The notes below the pieces were generated by a model. That model was not told the DNA's origin and searched no databases. It saw only the letters and a list, made by a program, of their open reading frames with translations. Both the position numbers and the translations under genes were made by a program. Below are positions 8,515-17,001 of a DNA stretch of 64,000 nt, piece by piece. This stretch comes from JBBROS01 sp963752225 (GTDB taxonomy: Bacteria; Pseudomonadota; Alphaproteobacteria; Acetobacterales; Acetobacteraceae), in NCBI GenBank assembly GCA_963752225.1, contig CAVVXS010000016.1, forward strand, positions 1 through 64,000. The letters are read 5' to 3'. Within the stretch, counting starts at the first letter, position 1. Every line of letters begins with the position of its first letter.

Positions 8515-9467
8515 AGCAACTCCTGGCCTACGCGGCGCTGCTGCTCGCCTTGGCGCTGCTGCCGCTCGGCCTCCAGGACGTGTTCGTCCAGCGGGTCGCC
8601 GCCCTCGTGCTGCTCGGCGCCATCTCCGCCTCCGCCTGGAACCTGATCGGCGGGTTCGCCGGCCAGGTCTCGGTCGGCCACGCCGTCTACTTCGGCGCCG
8701 GCGCGTACGCCGCCTTGGTGGCCTTCAACCGCTTCGGCTGGCCGCCCATCGCCGGCGCCCCCATTGGCGTCGCCGCCAGCCTGTTGCTCGCCACCGTCAT
8801 CGGCCTGCCGACCTTCCGCCTCAGCGGCCACTACTTCTCCATGGCCACCATCGCCGCGGCCGAACTCGTCCGCCTTCTGGTCACGAACTGGGAGTTGCTG
8901 GGCGCCGCCGTCGGCCTGATGGGCCCGGCCGTGCCGCGCAGCATCGCCGACCTGCAATTCATCGACCCTCGCACCTACTACTGGATCTTCCTCGGCGTTC
9001 TGGCCGTGCTGCTGGCGCTCACCTGGTGGATGCAGCGCAGCCGCATGGGCTACTACCTGCGCGCCATCAACGGCAGCGAGCGCGCCGCGCGCAGCCTCGG
9101 CGTCCCGGTCCGCCGCTACAAGCTCTGGGCGCTGCTCGGCTCGGCCGCCTTCACCTCGCTCGCCGGCAGCCTCTACGCCGTGATGGTGGGCTTCGCCGAC
9201 CCTGACAGCGTGCTCGGCGTCTTGGTCTCGGTGAAGATGGTCATCATCGCCGCCCTCGGCGGCGCCGGCACCTTGCTCGGCCCGCTGCTGGGTGCGGCCA
9301 TCCTGATCCCGCTCGAAGAAGCCACCAACGCCCGCTTCGGCGGCGCCGGCACCGGCATCACCTACGTCGTCTACGGCGGCGTGATCCTGCTGATCGCCCG
9401 CTTCCGCCCCGGCGGCCTCGCCGAGCTCTGGCACCTGCTGCTCCGCCGCGTGCGCCGTGCTGCTTGA
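8511..9467 (+). CDS. livM: Branched-chain amino acid-type ABC transporter permease (LivM)
   Basis: A 318-residue polytopic permease with LivM features: ISASAWNLIGGFAGQVSVGHAVYFGAGAY, the TFRLSGHYFSMATIAAAEL motif, RAINGSERAARSLGVPVRRYKLWALLGSAA (the coupling-loop region that contacts the ATPases) and GGAGTLLGPLLGA. Length is normal. It overlaps livH by four bases and livG by eleven, so the genes are translationally coupled. Confidence 0.94.
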   Translation: MKQLLAYAALLLALALLPLGLQDVFVQRVAALVLLGAISASAWNLIGGFAGQVSVGHAVYFGAGAYAALVAFNRFGWPPIAGAPIGVAASLLLATVIGLPTFRLSGHYFSMATIAAAELVRLLVTNWELLGAAVGLMGPAVPRSIADLQFIDPRTYYWIFLGVLAVLLALTWWMQRSRMGYYLRAINGSERAARSLGVPVRRYKLWALLGSAAFTSLAGSLYAVMVGFADPDSVLGVLVSVKMVIIAALGGAGTLLGPLLGAAILIPLEEATNARFGGAGTGITYVVYGGVILLIARFRPGGLAELWHLLLRRVRRAA

Positions 9468-10188
9468 GGCCCGCGGCATCGTCAAGGCGTTCGGCGCCTT
9501 CCGCGCCGTGGATGGTGCGGACCTCGACATCGCCGCCGGTGACATCGTCGGCCTGATCGGGCCCAACGGCGCCGGCAAGAGCACCTTCTTCAACACCCTG
9601 TCCGGCGACACCACGCCCACCGCCGGCACCATCGCCTTCGACGGCCACGACGTCACCCGCGCCAGCCCCGAAGCCCATGCGCGGCTCGGCATCGCCCGCA
9701 GCTTCCAGGTGCCGGTGACGTTCGAGGACATGTCGGTCGCCGAGAACGTGCTCGTCGGCGCCTTCCTGCGCCATCCCGGACGCGCCGCCGCCGAAGCCGC
9801 CGCGGCCGAGGTGCTCGACTTCACCGGCCTCGCCCCCCAAGCCAACAGCCGCGCCCGCAGCCTCGGCACACCCGGCCGCAAGCGGCTCGAGATCGCCCGC
9901 GCGCTCGCCACCGGTCCGCGCCTGCTGCTGCTCGACGAAGCCCTGGCCGGCCTCACTCCGGTCGAGGTCCGCGCCGCAATCGAGCTCGTCCGCCGCATCC
10001 ACACCCGCGGCATCACTCTCGTGATCGTCGAGCACATCATGGAGGTGATCCTGACCCTGGCCCACCGCGCGGTGGTGTTCCATCAGGGCCGGGTCATCGC
10101 CTCCGGTCCGCCGCGCGACGTCGTGCAGGATCCGGCCGTCATCTCCGCCTATCTCGGCCGCAGCATGAGCCGCAAGGCAGCACGATGA
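9457..10188 (+). CDS. livG: Branched-chain amino acid-type ABC transporter ATP-binding protein (LivG)
   Basis: A 243-residue ABC ATPase with Walker A GPNGAGKST (about residues 36-44), Q-loop RSFQVPVTFEDMSV and Walker B LLLLDEALAGL. The signature segment reads LGTPGRKRLEIARALA rather than an LSGGQ-like motif; a Pro/Arg-rich variant of this kind is known in some LivG branches. An Ala replaces the Pro usually found after the Walker B DE. GTG at 9457 lies inside the livM end, and the stop overlaps livF (ATGA, 10185-10188). It powers the permease in the cytoplasm together with LivF. Confidence 0.93.
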   Translation: MLLEARGIVKAFGAFRAVDGADLDIAAGDIVGLIGPNGAGKSTFFNTLSGDTTPTAGTIAFDGHDVTRASPEAHARLGIARSFQVPVTFEDMSVAENVLVGAFLRHPGRAAAEAAAAEVLDFTGLAPQANSRARSLGTPGRKRLEIARALATGPRLLLLDEALAGLTPVEVRAAIELVRRIHTRGITLVIVEHIMEVILTLAHRAVVFHQGRVIASGPPRDVVQDPAVISAYLGRSMSRKAAR

Positions 10189-10898
10189 CCGCCGCCTTGA
10201 CCGTGCAGAACCTCATGGTGCGCTACGGCGACCTCGTCGGCGTCGCCGACGTTTCGCTCGAGGTACCGGACGGCGGCGTCGTGGCACTCATCGGCTCCAA
10301 CGGCGCCGGCAAGACGACCACCCTCAACGCCATCGCCGGCCTCGTGCCCGTCGCCTCGGGCCGGATCACCGCGCACGGCGCCGACCTCACCGGCCAGCCC
10401 GCCTACGCCGTCGTCCGCCGCGGCGTCGCCCTCTCGCCCGAAGGCTGGCGGCTGTTCGTCGGCCAAACCGTCGAGCAGAACCTGCGGCTCGGCGCCACCG
10501 CGCTCGGCAACCGCTCCCGCCTCCCATCCGTGTTGGAGCGCGTCTTCACCCTGTTCCCCCGCCTCGCCGAACGCCGCCGGCAGCGCGCCGGCACCCTGTC
10601 CGGCGGCGAGCGGCAGATGCTGGCGATGGGCCGGGCGATGATGTCGGACCCGAAGCTGCTGCTGCTGGACGAACCAAGCCTCGGCCTCGCCCCCGCGGTG
10701 GTGGAGACCATGTACGAGACGTTGGGCCGCCTGCACGCCGACGGCCTCACCCTGCTACTGGCCGAGCAATCCGTCGAACTCGCGCTCGAGATCGCGCAGC
10801 ACGCCTACGTCCTGCAAACCGGCCGCACCGTGCTGAACGGCCCCGCCGCTGCGCTCGCCGCCGACCCCGAGGTGCAGCGGATCTACCTCGGCCTGTAA
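10185..10898 (+). CDS. livF: Branched-chain amino acid-type ABC transporter ATP-binding protein (LivF)
   Basis: A 237-residue ABC ATPase with Walker A GSNGAGKTTTLNAIAG, signature LSGGERQMLAMGRAMM, Walker B LLLLDEPSLGLAP and H-loop-region LLAEQSVELAL. The VVRRGVALSPEGWRLF segment is typical of LivF. It is the last gene of the livKHMGF run and is followed by a 57-base gap containing a parS-like site before the convergent chvG gene. No strong terminator hairpin is seen in that gap. Confidence 0.94.
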   Translation: MTAALTVQNLMVRYGDLVGVADVSLEVPDGGVVALIGSNGAGKTTTLNAIAGLVPVASGRITAHGADLTGQPAYAVVRRGVALSPEGWRLFVGQTVEQNLRLGATALGNRSRLPSVLERVFTLFPRLAERRRQRAGTLSGGERQMLAMGRAMMSDPKLLLLDEPSLGLAPAVVETMYETLGRLHADGLTLLLAEQSVELALEIAQHAYVLQTGRTVLNGPAAALAADPEVQRIYLGL

Positions 10899-10930
10899 GC
10901 CAGGGCAGGAATATCGCCTGGAATCAACGA

Positions 10931-10946
10931 TGTTTCACGTGAAACG
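10931..10946. other. parS-like ParB binding site
   Basis: TGTTTCACGTGAAACG contains a perfect 14-base palindrome (10932-10945) and differs from the widely conserved bacterial parS consensus TGTTTCACGTGAAACA only at the last base. It lies in the noncoding gap between convergent livF and chvG, a usual location. parS sites nucleate ParB spreading for chromosome or large-replicon segregation and cluster near the origin. No parA or parB is in this window. Confidence 0.75.
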
Positions 10947-10955
10947 CTGGCCCGC

Positions 10956-12722
10956 TCAGGCCTGCGGCAGCCGGATCACGAAGCGCGCGCCGATGATGTT
11001 ACCCTCGGCGTCGCTGCGGTTCTCCGCCGCAATGCGGCCTTTCAACGCCTCTACGATCTGCCGGCTGATCGACAGCCCAAGGCCGGAGTGCTTGCCGAAC
11101 GCCTCGCCCGCCGGCCGCTCCGAATAGAACCGGTCGAAGATATGCTCGAGCTTGGCCGGCGGAATGCCCGGTCCTTCGTCGTCCACCGCGATCTCGATAT
11201 ACGGCGACGCCTCACGCGCCCGCAGCACGATCCGCCCGCCGCGCGGCGAGAAGCTCCGCGCATTGCCGATCAGGTTCCGCAACACCTGCACCAGCCGCCG
11301 CTCCACTGCGGCAACCACCAGCGGCCCGCCCGGCAGATCGAGCGTCATCACCGGATCCCCCTCGGCCCGGGTCGCATCGTCGATCTCTGCCAGCGTCTGC
11401 AGGATCGGCGTCACATCCACGCTCTCGGTCGCAGTCCGCGACAGCTCCGCATCCACCCGGCTCGCGTCGCTGATATCGGAGATCAGCCGGTCCAGCCGGC
11501 TCACATCGTCGCCGATGATCGCCAGCAGCCGCCGCTGCTGCCCCGGATCCTCGATCCGCCGCAGCGTCTCGATCGCGCTGCGGATCGAGCTCAGCGGGTT
11601 CTTGATCTCATGCGCCACATCGGCCGCAAACCGCTCGGTCGCATCCATCCGCGCCCACAGCGCCGTCGAACTCGACCGCAAGGCGAACGCCAGCTCTCCA
11701 ACCTCGTCGTTGCGCCGCATCAGCACGTCCGGCACCGTGCCGCTCCGCCCTTGCCCCTCGCGCATCGCATGCGCCGCCCGCGCCAGCCGCAGGATCGGCC
11801 GCGCAATCGTCAGCGACAAATACCAGGACAGGGCGACCGTCAGCACCAAGGCCAGCGCGAACAGCCCCAGGATGCTCATCCGCACCGTGAACAGGCTGTT
11901 GTCCACCTCCCGCGCCTCGCGTGTCACCAGCACGATCCCGACCGTATGCCGGTTGCGCTGCACCGGCTCCGCCACCGTCACCAGCAGCAAATTGTCCGGG
12001 GTGCGCCGGATATAGGGCGGCATCTCCCGCCCCTTGTCCGACCCGGCAATCCGCAGCTCCTCCTTCACGTCCGGCTGCCACTCGACGCCGCCATCCGCCG
12101 GGCTCAGCTCCACCACCGGCCCGCTGCCCCGATGCGGCAGGATCGCCAGCAGCTTGTCATAAGCGGCGCCGATGATGCCCACGAACCGCCCGTGATCCAC
12201 CGCGGGCGGCAACGGCGTCGTCACGATGGCGCCGCCCGTGCCCTCCCGCACCCGGCTGTCGGCAATCAGCTGCCCGTCCGGCGCATACAGCCGCGCCTGC
12301 GCATTGGGCGTCGGCTCCGTCAGCCGGCGCAGCAGCGACCGCGCCGTATCGACCTGCAATACCGGGTTCTCCGGATCCGCCTCCCGCACCGCGCTCTCAC
12401 CCAGCGCCCCGGCATAGATCCGCGCCTGCTCGCGCAACGCCTGCACCTCGGCTTCCAGCAAGCCGTTCTGGTACTGATCGAGGTAAAGCAACGCGGCCAC
12501 CAGCAGCGCCAGCGGCAACGCATTGACCAGCAGGATGCGGCGCAGCAGCGGCGACACGAACCGGTCGCGCAGCTCACGCGCCCGCGCCTCCGGCTGCAGC
12601 CGCGGCAGGACCCCGCTATCGGGCATGCGCCACTCGACGCTGGGCGCCCGCAATCGAGCGTCCGCCGGCGTCGACACCCGGGCGACGCCCGGCAGCAACG
12701 AACGGGTGCGGACGACGCTCAT
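10956..12722 (-). CDS. chvG: Sensor histidine kinase ChvG (ExoS family)
   Basis: A 588-residue membrane kinase with the layout of ChvG/ExoS. TM1 spans about 60-82, followed by a periplasmic sensor of about 200 residues, TM2 at about 281-303, HAMP, and a HisKA H-box at H371 (ADVAHEIKNPLSSI). The ATPase N-box LIGNARSFSPRGG, DEGPGIPP and HSGLGLSISRQIVEALKG complete it. Its ATG (12722-12720) overlaps the chvI stop, so the two are co-translated with the regulator first. In rhizobia and relatives ChvG/ChvI responds to acid and envelope stress. The hprK/PTS genes that often follow are absent; convergent livF follows instead. Confidence 0.95.
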   Translation of the reverse strand: MSVVRTRSLLPGVARVSTPADARLRAPSVEWRMPDSGVLPRLQPEARARELRDRFVSPLLRRILLVNALPLALLVAALLYLDQYQNGLLEAEVQALREQARIYAGALGESAVREADPENPVLQVDTARSLLRRLTEPTPNAQARLYAPDGQLIADSRVREGTGGAIVTTPLPPAVDHGRFVGIIGAAYDKLLAILPHRGSGPVVELSPADGGVEWQPDVKEELRIAGSDKGREMPPYIRRTPDNLLLVTVAEPVQRNRHTVGIVLVTREAREVDNSLFTVRMSILGLFALALVLTVALSWYLSLTIARPILRLARAAHAMREGQGRSGTVPDVLMRRNDEVGELAFALRSSSTALWARMDATERFAADVAHEIKNPLSSIRSAIETLRRIEDPGQQRRLLAIIGDDVSRLDRLISDISDASRVDAELSRTATESVDVTPILQTLAEIDDATRAEGDPVMTLDLPGGPLVVAAVERRLVQVLRNLIGNARSFSPRGGRIVLRAREASPYIEIAVDDEGPGIPPAKLEHIFDRFYSERPAGEAFGKHSGLGLSISRQIVEALKGRIAAENRSDAEGNIIGARFVIRLPQA

Positions 12723-13420
12723 TGCTCTTTGTAACGGTAGCCGATGCCATACAGCGTCTCGATGTGGTCGAAGCTGTCGTCCGTCGTCCGGAACTTCTTC
12801 CGCACCCGCTTAATGTGGCTGTCGATGGTCCGGTCGTCCACGTAGATGTTTTCACCATAGGCGGCGTCGATCAGCTGGTCGCGCGACTTCACCATGCCGG
12901 GCCGCGCCGCCAGCGCCTTCACCAGCAGGAACTCCGTCACCGTGAGCTGGATGTCGCCGCCCTTCCACAAGCACTGGTGCTTCGTGTCGTCGAGCTGCAG
13001 GTCGCCCCGAACCATCAGCCCGCCCGGCGTCGCACCCGACCCCTCGAGCCGCCCCGCCTCGTTCCGCCGCAGCAGCGCCCGGATCCGCTCGATCAGCAGC
13101 CGCTGGCTGAACGGCTTGGTGATGTAGTCGTCCGCGCCCAGACGCAGCCCCATCAGCTCGTCGAGCTCCTCGTCCTTGCTGGTCAGGAAGATGACCGGCA
13201 GCGCACTGCGCGCCCGCAGCCGCTGCAGCAGCTCCATCCCGTCCATCCGCGGCATCTTGATGTCCAGCACGGCGAGATCCACCGGCTTGCTGGTGATGCC
13301 CTGCAGCGCACTTTCGCCGTCGGTGTAGGTGCGCACGATGAAGCCTTCCGCTTCCAGCGTCATCGACACCGACGTCAGGATGTTGCGATCGTCATCGACC
13401 AGCGCGATCGTTTGCTTCAT
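12719..13420 (-). CDS. chvI: Response regulator ChvI (OmpR family)
   Basis: A 233-residue OmpR-type regulator. The receiver has acidic residues at D9-D11 (ALVDDDRNI), the phospho-acceptor D53 (LDIKMP), the switch Thr in FLTSKDEE and the Lys in ITKPFSQ. The winged-helix domain ends with VDDRTIDSHIKRVRKKFR and IETLYGIGYRYKEQ, which is characteristic of ChvI. ATG at 13420 was chosen because the receiver begins there; the longer upstream frame is antisense to hugZ. It is divergent from the HugZ-like gene with 67 bases between them, so the promoters overlap or lie very close. It should be activated by ChvG. Confidence 0.95.
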   Translation of the reverse strand: MKQTIALVDDDRNILTSVSMTLEAEGFIVRTYTDGESALQGITSKPVDLAVLDIKMPRMDGMELLQRLRARSALPVIFLTSKDEELDELMGLRLGADDYITKPFSQRLLIERIRALLRRNEAGRLEGSGATPGGLMVRGDLQLDDTKHQCLWKGGDIQLTVTEFLLVKALAARPGMVKSRDQLIDAAYGENIYVDDRTIDSHIKRVRKKFRTTDDSFDHIETLYGIGYRYKEQ

Positions 13421-13487
13421 TGTTCGGATCCTTGCAGCCTTCCGTGCGCGGGCACGTTTCACCACTGAATTGTGGCGGAATACCGGA

Positions 13488-14210
13488 ATGAACAGCCAAC
13501 CCGAGCCCGAAACGCAAGACGACCCGGCCTGGGCCGCGCGCAAGCTGCTGCGTGCCGCTCGCGCCGGCACCCTGGCCACCAGCATCGACGGCCAACCCTT
13601 CGCCTCCCTCGTGACACCCGCCACGGCGCCCGACGGCAGCATCCTGCTGCTGCTGTCTGACCTGTCCGAACACACCCGGCACCTGCGCGCGGATGGTCGC
13701 TGCGCCGTCATGGTTCAGGGCACGGCCGACGGCCCGAACGCGCAGACCGCACCCCGCGTCACCGTCACCGGCCTCGCCGCGATCGAGCCGGATTGGAAGC
13801 CGCGCTGGGTGGCGATCCACCCCTACGCTGCCTTCTACGCCGGGTTCGGCGACTTCCACCTGTGGCGCATTCAACCCGCGGGCGGCCTGTTCGTCGGCGG
13901 CTTCGCGCGTGCCCATCGCCTGCGCCGGGCCGACCTCGTGGTGGACGCAACCGAGATCGCCGCCGCCGAGGCGGGCGTGCTCGCCCATTGCAACGACGAC
14001 CACGCCGCCGCCCTCGACGCCATCGCCGCCGCCCACGGCGGGGCGGGAAGCGGCTGGCGCATGGTGGCGTGCGACGCGGACGGCTTCGACCTTGCCCTCG
14101 ACGACGCCGTGCGCCGGATCGCCTGGCCGGCGCCGCTCGGCGGGCCCGGTGCCATCCGCGCGGCAATGGTTGAATTGACTCGCGCCGCCGGAGCATCTGA
14201 ACGATCGTGA
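13488..14210 (+). CDS. HugZ-like heme-utilization / pyridoxamine 5'-phosphate oxidase-fold protein
   Basis: A 240-residue protein with an N-terminal split-barrel flavin/heme-binding fold (ARKLLRAARAGTLATSIDGQPFASLVTPA, then HTRHLRADGRCAVMV, then PRVTVTGLAAI and HPYAAFYAGFGDFHLWRI). A C-terminal DUF2470-like domain follows (CNDDHAAALDAIAA, MVACDADGFDLAL). The family includes heme-degrading HugZ and many uncharacterised members, so heme use is possible but unproven. It is divergent from chvI and 83 bases upstream of pckA in the same direction. Confidence 0.85.
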   Translation: MNSQPEPETQDDPAWAARKLLRAARAGTLATSIDGQPFASLVTPATAPDGSILLLLSDLSEHTRHLRADGRCAVMVQGTADGPNAQTAPRVTVTGLAAIEPDWKPRWVAIHPYAAFYAGFGDFHLWRIQPAGGLFVGGFARAHRLRRADLVVDATEIAAAEAGVLAHCNDDHAAALDAIAAAHGGAGSGWRMVACDADGFDLALDDAVRRIAWPAPLGGPGAIRAAMVELTRAAGASERS

Positions 14211-14293
14211 CCGGCACCGGACGGGCTTGCCCTCGTCCTGCCGCGTTGAACGACGATACGGTCCTAAGCAAGCAAGACCGAGGGAGAACGCCA

Positions 14294-15913
14294 ATGAGTC
14301 CGCACCAGAAGGCCACCGACGCCGCCGCTATGTCAGCCGTCAAGGGGTCAGGCGTCGTGCCGGGCGGCCCCGTTCACGCCAACCTTCAAGCGGCCGGACT
14401 CGTGGCCCATGCCCTGCGCCGCGGCGAAGGCCGGCTCGCCGCCGATGGCGGCCTGATCGTCGAGACCGGCGTCCACACCGGCCGCTCGGTGCAGGACAAG
14501 TTCACCGTGGACGACCCCGAAGTCAGCGCGGACGTGTGGTGGCGCATGGGCAACCAGAAGCTTCCTCCCGCCCGCTTCGAGATCCTGAAGGCGCGCGTAC
14601 AGGCCTACCTGCAAGGCCGCGAGCTGTTCACCCAGGACCTCTATGCCGGCGCCGACCCGGCGCACCGCATCAAGGTCCGCCTCGTCAGCAGCGAAGCCTG
14701 GCAGACCCTGTTCGCCCGCAACATGTTCATCCGTCCCCCTGAGCAGGAGCTGGCCGGCTTCGAGCCCGACTACGTCATCCTGCACGCGCCGAAGTTCCAG
14801 GCCGACCCGGCGGTCGATGGCGTCCGCTCCTCGACCGCCATCGCCGTCTCCCTCACGCAGAAGATGATCGTCGTCGCTGGCAGCGAGTACGGCGGCGAGA
14901 TCAAGAAGTCCATCTTCGGCGTGATGAACTGGAAGCTGCCGGCCGAGGGCGTGCTGCCGATGCACTGCAGCGCCAATGTCGGCCGCGAGCACGGCGACGT
15001 CGCGCTGTTCTTCGGCCTGTCCGGCACCGGCAAAACGACGCTCAGCAGCGACCCCAACCGTCCGCTGATCGGCGACGACGAGCACGGTTGGGGGCCCAAT
15101 GGCGTGTTCAACTTCGAAGGCGGCTGCTACGCCAAGGTCATTCACCTCAGCGCCGACGCCGAGCCCGAGATCTATGCGGCAACGCACCGTTTCGGAACCG
15201 TTCTGGAAAACGTGATCGCTGACGAGCACGGCCACCTCGACCTGTCCGACAACCGGCTGACGGAGAATACCCGCTCCTGCTACCCGATCGAGTTCATCCC
15301 CAACTGCGACCTGTCGGGCCGCGGCGGCCAGCCGAAGAACGTCGTCATGCTTACCGCCGACGCGTTCGGCGTGCTTCCGCCCATCAGCAAGCTGTCCGAC
15401 GCGCAGGCCATGTACCACTTCATGTCCGGCTACACCGCCAAGGTCGCCGGCACCGAGAAGGGCATGGGCAACGAGCCCCAGGCCACCTTCAGCACCTGCT
15501 TCGGTGCTCCCTTCATCCCGCGCCGCCCCCAGGTCTACGGCCGCATGCTGGCCGACCTCATCAAGCAGCACGGCGCCGATTGCTGGCTCGTCAACACCGG
15601 CTGGACCGGTGGCGCCTACGGCACCGGCCAGCGCATGAGCATTGCGCACACCCGCGCGCTGCTCGCCGCCGTGCTCGACGGCTCCCTGCGCGACGCCCGC
15701 TACGTGCGCGACCCGTTCTTCGGCCTGATGATGCCGCAGGACGTGCCGGGCATCCCGAACGACGTGCTCGACCCGCGCCAATCCTGGCCGGACAAGGCTG
15801 CTTACGACACGGCTGCAAGGGATCTCGTGGCGCGGTTCGAGAAGAACTTCGCGACCTTTGCCGAGGACGCCAGTGAGGACGTGAAGGCGGTGGCGATCAA
15901 GGCGGCGGCTTAA
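14294..15913 (+). CDS. pckA: Phosphoenolpyruvate carboxykinase (ATP)
   Basis: A 539-residue enzyme that converts oxaloacetate and ATP to phosphoenolpyruvate, the entry step of gluconeogenesis. The sequence shows the ATP-type kinase motif GLSGTGKTTLSSDPNR, the active-site ligand region GDDEHGWGPNGVFNFEGGCYAK, the substrate-loop RSSTAIAVSLTQKM, and ENTRSCYPIEFIPN. Length matches the family. The start MSPHQKATD at 14294 is preferred to upstream codons, with GGGAGAACG just before it. Its placement beside chvI/chvG is a conserved alphaproteobacterial neighbourhood, and ChvI-type regulators are known to affect pckA in some species. Confidence 0.96.
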   Translation: MSPHQKATDAAAMSAVKGSGVVPGGPVHANLQAAGLVAHALRRGEGRLAADGGLIVETGVHTGRSVQDKFTVDDPEVSADVWWRMGNQKLPPARFEILKARVQAYLQGRELFTQDLYAGADPAHRIKVRLVSSEAWQTLFARNMFIRPPEQELAGFEPDYVILHAPKFQADPAVDGVRSSTAIAVSLTQKMIVVAGSEYGGEIKKSIFGVMNWKLPAEGVLPMHCSANVGREHGDVALFFGLSGTGKTTLSSDPNRPLIGDDEHGWGPNGVFNFEGGCYAKVIHLSADAEPEIYAATHRFGTVLENVIADEHGHLDLSDNRLTENTRSCYPIEFIPNCDLSGRGGQPKNVVMLTADAFGVLPPISKLSDAQAMYHFMSGYTAKVAGTEKGMGNEPQATFSTCFGAPFIPRRPQVYGRMLADLIKQHGADCWLVNTGWTGGAYGTGQRMSIAHTRALLAAVLDGSLRDARYVRDPFFGLMMPQDVPGIPNDVLDPRQSWPDKAAYDTAARDLVARFEKNFATFAEDASEDVKAVAIKAAA

Positions 15914-15980
15914 GCGGGAAGGCTGGGGCCGGCGGCCCAAGCCCCGCACAACTTAGGCCTGCGGGCGGCGTTGCTCCGCC

Positions 15981-16547
15981 ATGAGCTACGCCGATCCCGA
16001 CTACTTCGAGAACCTCTACCAGCGCGACGCCGATCCGTGGCGCTTCGCGTCCAGCGACTACGAGCGGCAGAAATACGCCGCCACCATCGCCGCGCTGCCG
16101 ATGCGCCGCTTCCGCCACTGCTTCGAGGTCGGCTGCAGCATCGGCGTGTTCACCCGCCAACTCGCCGCGCAATGCGACGCGCTGCTCGGCGTCGACGTGT
16201 CCGAGACCGCGTTGGAGCAGGCGAGGGTGCGCTGCGACGATCTTCCGGCCGTCCAGCTCGAGCGCATGGCCGTCCCCGACGCCTGGCCGCCGGGCCGCTT
16301 CGACCTGATCGTGTTCTCCGAGGTGCTCTACTACCTCGGCCTCGACGGCATCCACGCCGCCGCCCGCCGCACGCTCGACAGCCTCGAGCCCGGCGGCGCC
16401 GTCGTTCTGGTCAACTGGCACGGCCCCACCGACGGCGCCTGCACCGGCGACGAAGCCGCCGACCGCTTCATCGCCGCGGTTGCTGCGACGCTGCAAGTAA
16501 CCCATTCCGACCGCGCCGAGAAATACCGCATCGACGTCCTAACCTAA
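15981..16547 (+). CDS. NodS-like SAM-dependent methyltransferase
   Basis: A 188-residue class I methyltransferase resembling the NodS family. It opens with YFENLYQRDADPWRFASSDYERQKY (typical of this group), then the SAM-binding EVGCSIGVFTRQLA (motif I), GVDVSETAL and FDLIVFSEVLYYL. NodS N-methylates a chito-oligosaccharide, but most NodS-like proteins in non-nodulating bacteria have unknown substrates, often found with deacetylase or glycosyltransferase genes. No such partner is adjacent here. It follows pckA by 67 bases containing a GC palindrome. Confidence 0.85.
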   Translation: MSYADPDYFENLYQRDADPWRFASSDYERQKYAATIAALPMRRFRHCFEVGCSIGVFTRQLAAQCDALLGVDVSETALEQARVRCDDLPAVQLERMAVPDAWPPGRFDLIVFSEVLYYLGLDGIHAAARRTLDSLEPGGAVVLVNWHGPTDGACTGDEAADRFIAAVAATLQVTHSDRAEKYRIDVLT

Positions 16548-16552
16548 GTCGA

Positions 16553-16660
16553 ATGCGGATCCGGGGCCGCCGGCCCCGGCGAGGTCCAGGAGCGGAGTGG
16601 TCCAAGGTTCCACCTGTCCGGCTTCGGACATGTGGAATGACCATGGAGAGAGCGCTTCTG
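16553..16660. repeat. Composite intergenic repeat, copy 1 (two hairpins)
   Basis: The first hairpin is the GGGGCCGCCGGCCCC box (16563-16577) of family A. A second, separate hairpin runs 16610-16635: CCACCTGTCCG, loop GCTT, CGGACATGTGG, with ten of eleven positions pairing. The same two-part arrangement with flanking GGTCCAAGG and GAAxGA-x-CATGGAGxGA recurs at 22765-22890. It sits between the convergent methyltransferase and lipoprotein genes and could act as a bidirectional terminator or as a mobile palindromic element. Confidence 0.65.
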
Positions 16661-16662
16661 GC

Positions 16663-17001
16663 TTAAGAGGCCTTGTTCGGCTCCGAACACTGCACCCCGG
16701 TCCGGGTCACCAACCCCTTGCCGCTGCGCAACTCCTCCGCCGTGCAGCTCCGCGCATGGCCCCAACCTTTGCCCGCCATGCAGGCATTCATCCCGTCGCC
16801 GATCCGGCTCCACCGCGTCACCGGTCCGCCGAACCACGACAGCCCGCGCTTGGCGTTGTTCTTGTCCACCGCATCCGGCACCGAGGCTTGACACGCATCG
16901 AGGTCGGCCCGGTATGTCGGGGTGTCGGTTCCGGTCCCGGCAGGCGGCGAATAGCCGCAAGCGCCGACGCCAGCCGCAACAACGAGGATCGTCCAACGCA
17001 T
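16663..17001 (-). CDS. Small secreted lipoprotein of unknown function
   Basis: A 112-residue protein with a short lipoprotein signal (MRWTILVVAAGVGACG; lipobox VGAC, Cys at about 15). The mature part is polar and contains several Cys and Trp residues (DACQASV, LSWFGGPVTRW, GDGMNACMAGKGW, GVQCSEPN), suggesting a small disulfide-stabilised fold. I do not recognise a named family. An alternative start at 17010 adds three residues. Its start codon shares two bases with the ATG of the divergent inositol-monophosphatase gene, so both promoters must lie inside the opposing genes or initiation differs. Confidence 0.7.
   Translation of the reverse strand: MRWTILVVAAGVGACGYSPPAGTGTDTPTYRADLDACQASVPDAVDKNNAKRGLSWFGGPVTRWSRIGDGMNACMAGKGWGHARSCTAEELRSGKGLVTRTGVQCSEPNKAS

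Noticed and set aside
10930..11127. Plus-strand open frame starting MFHVKRW
   Set aside because: The peptide MFHVK is just the translation of the parS palindrome, and the rest is antisense to chvG.
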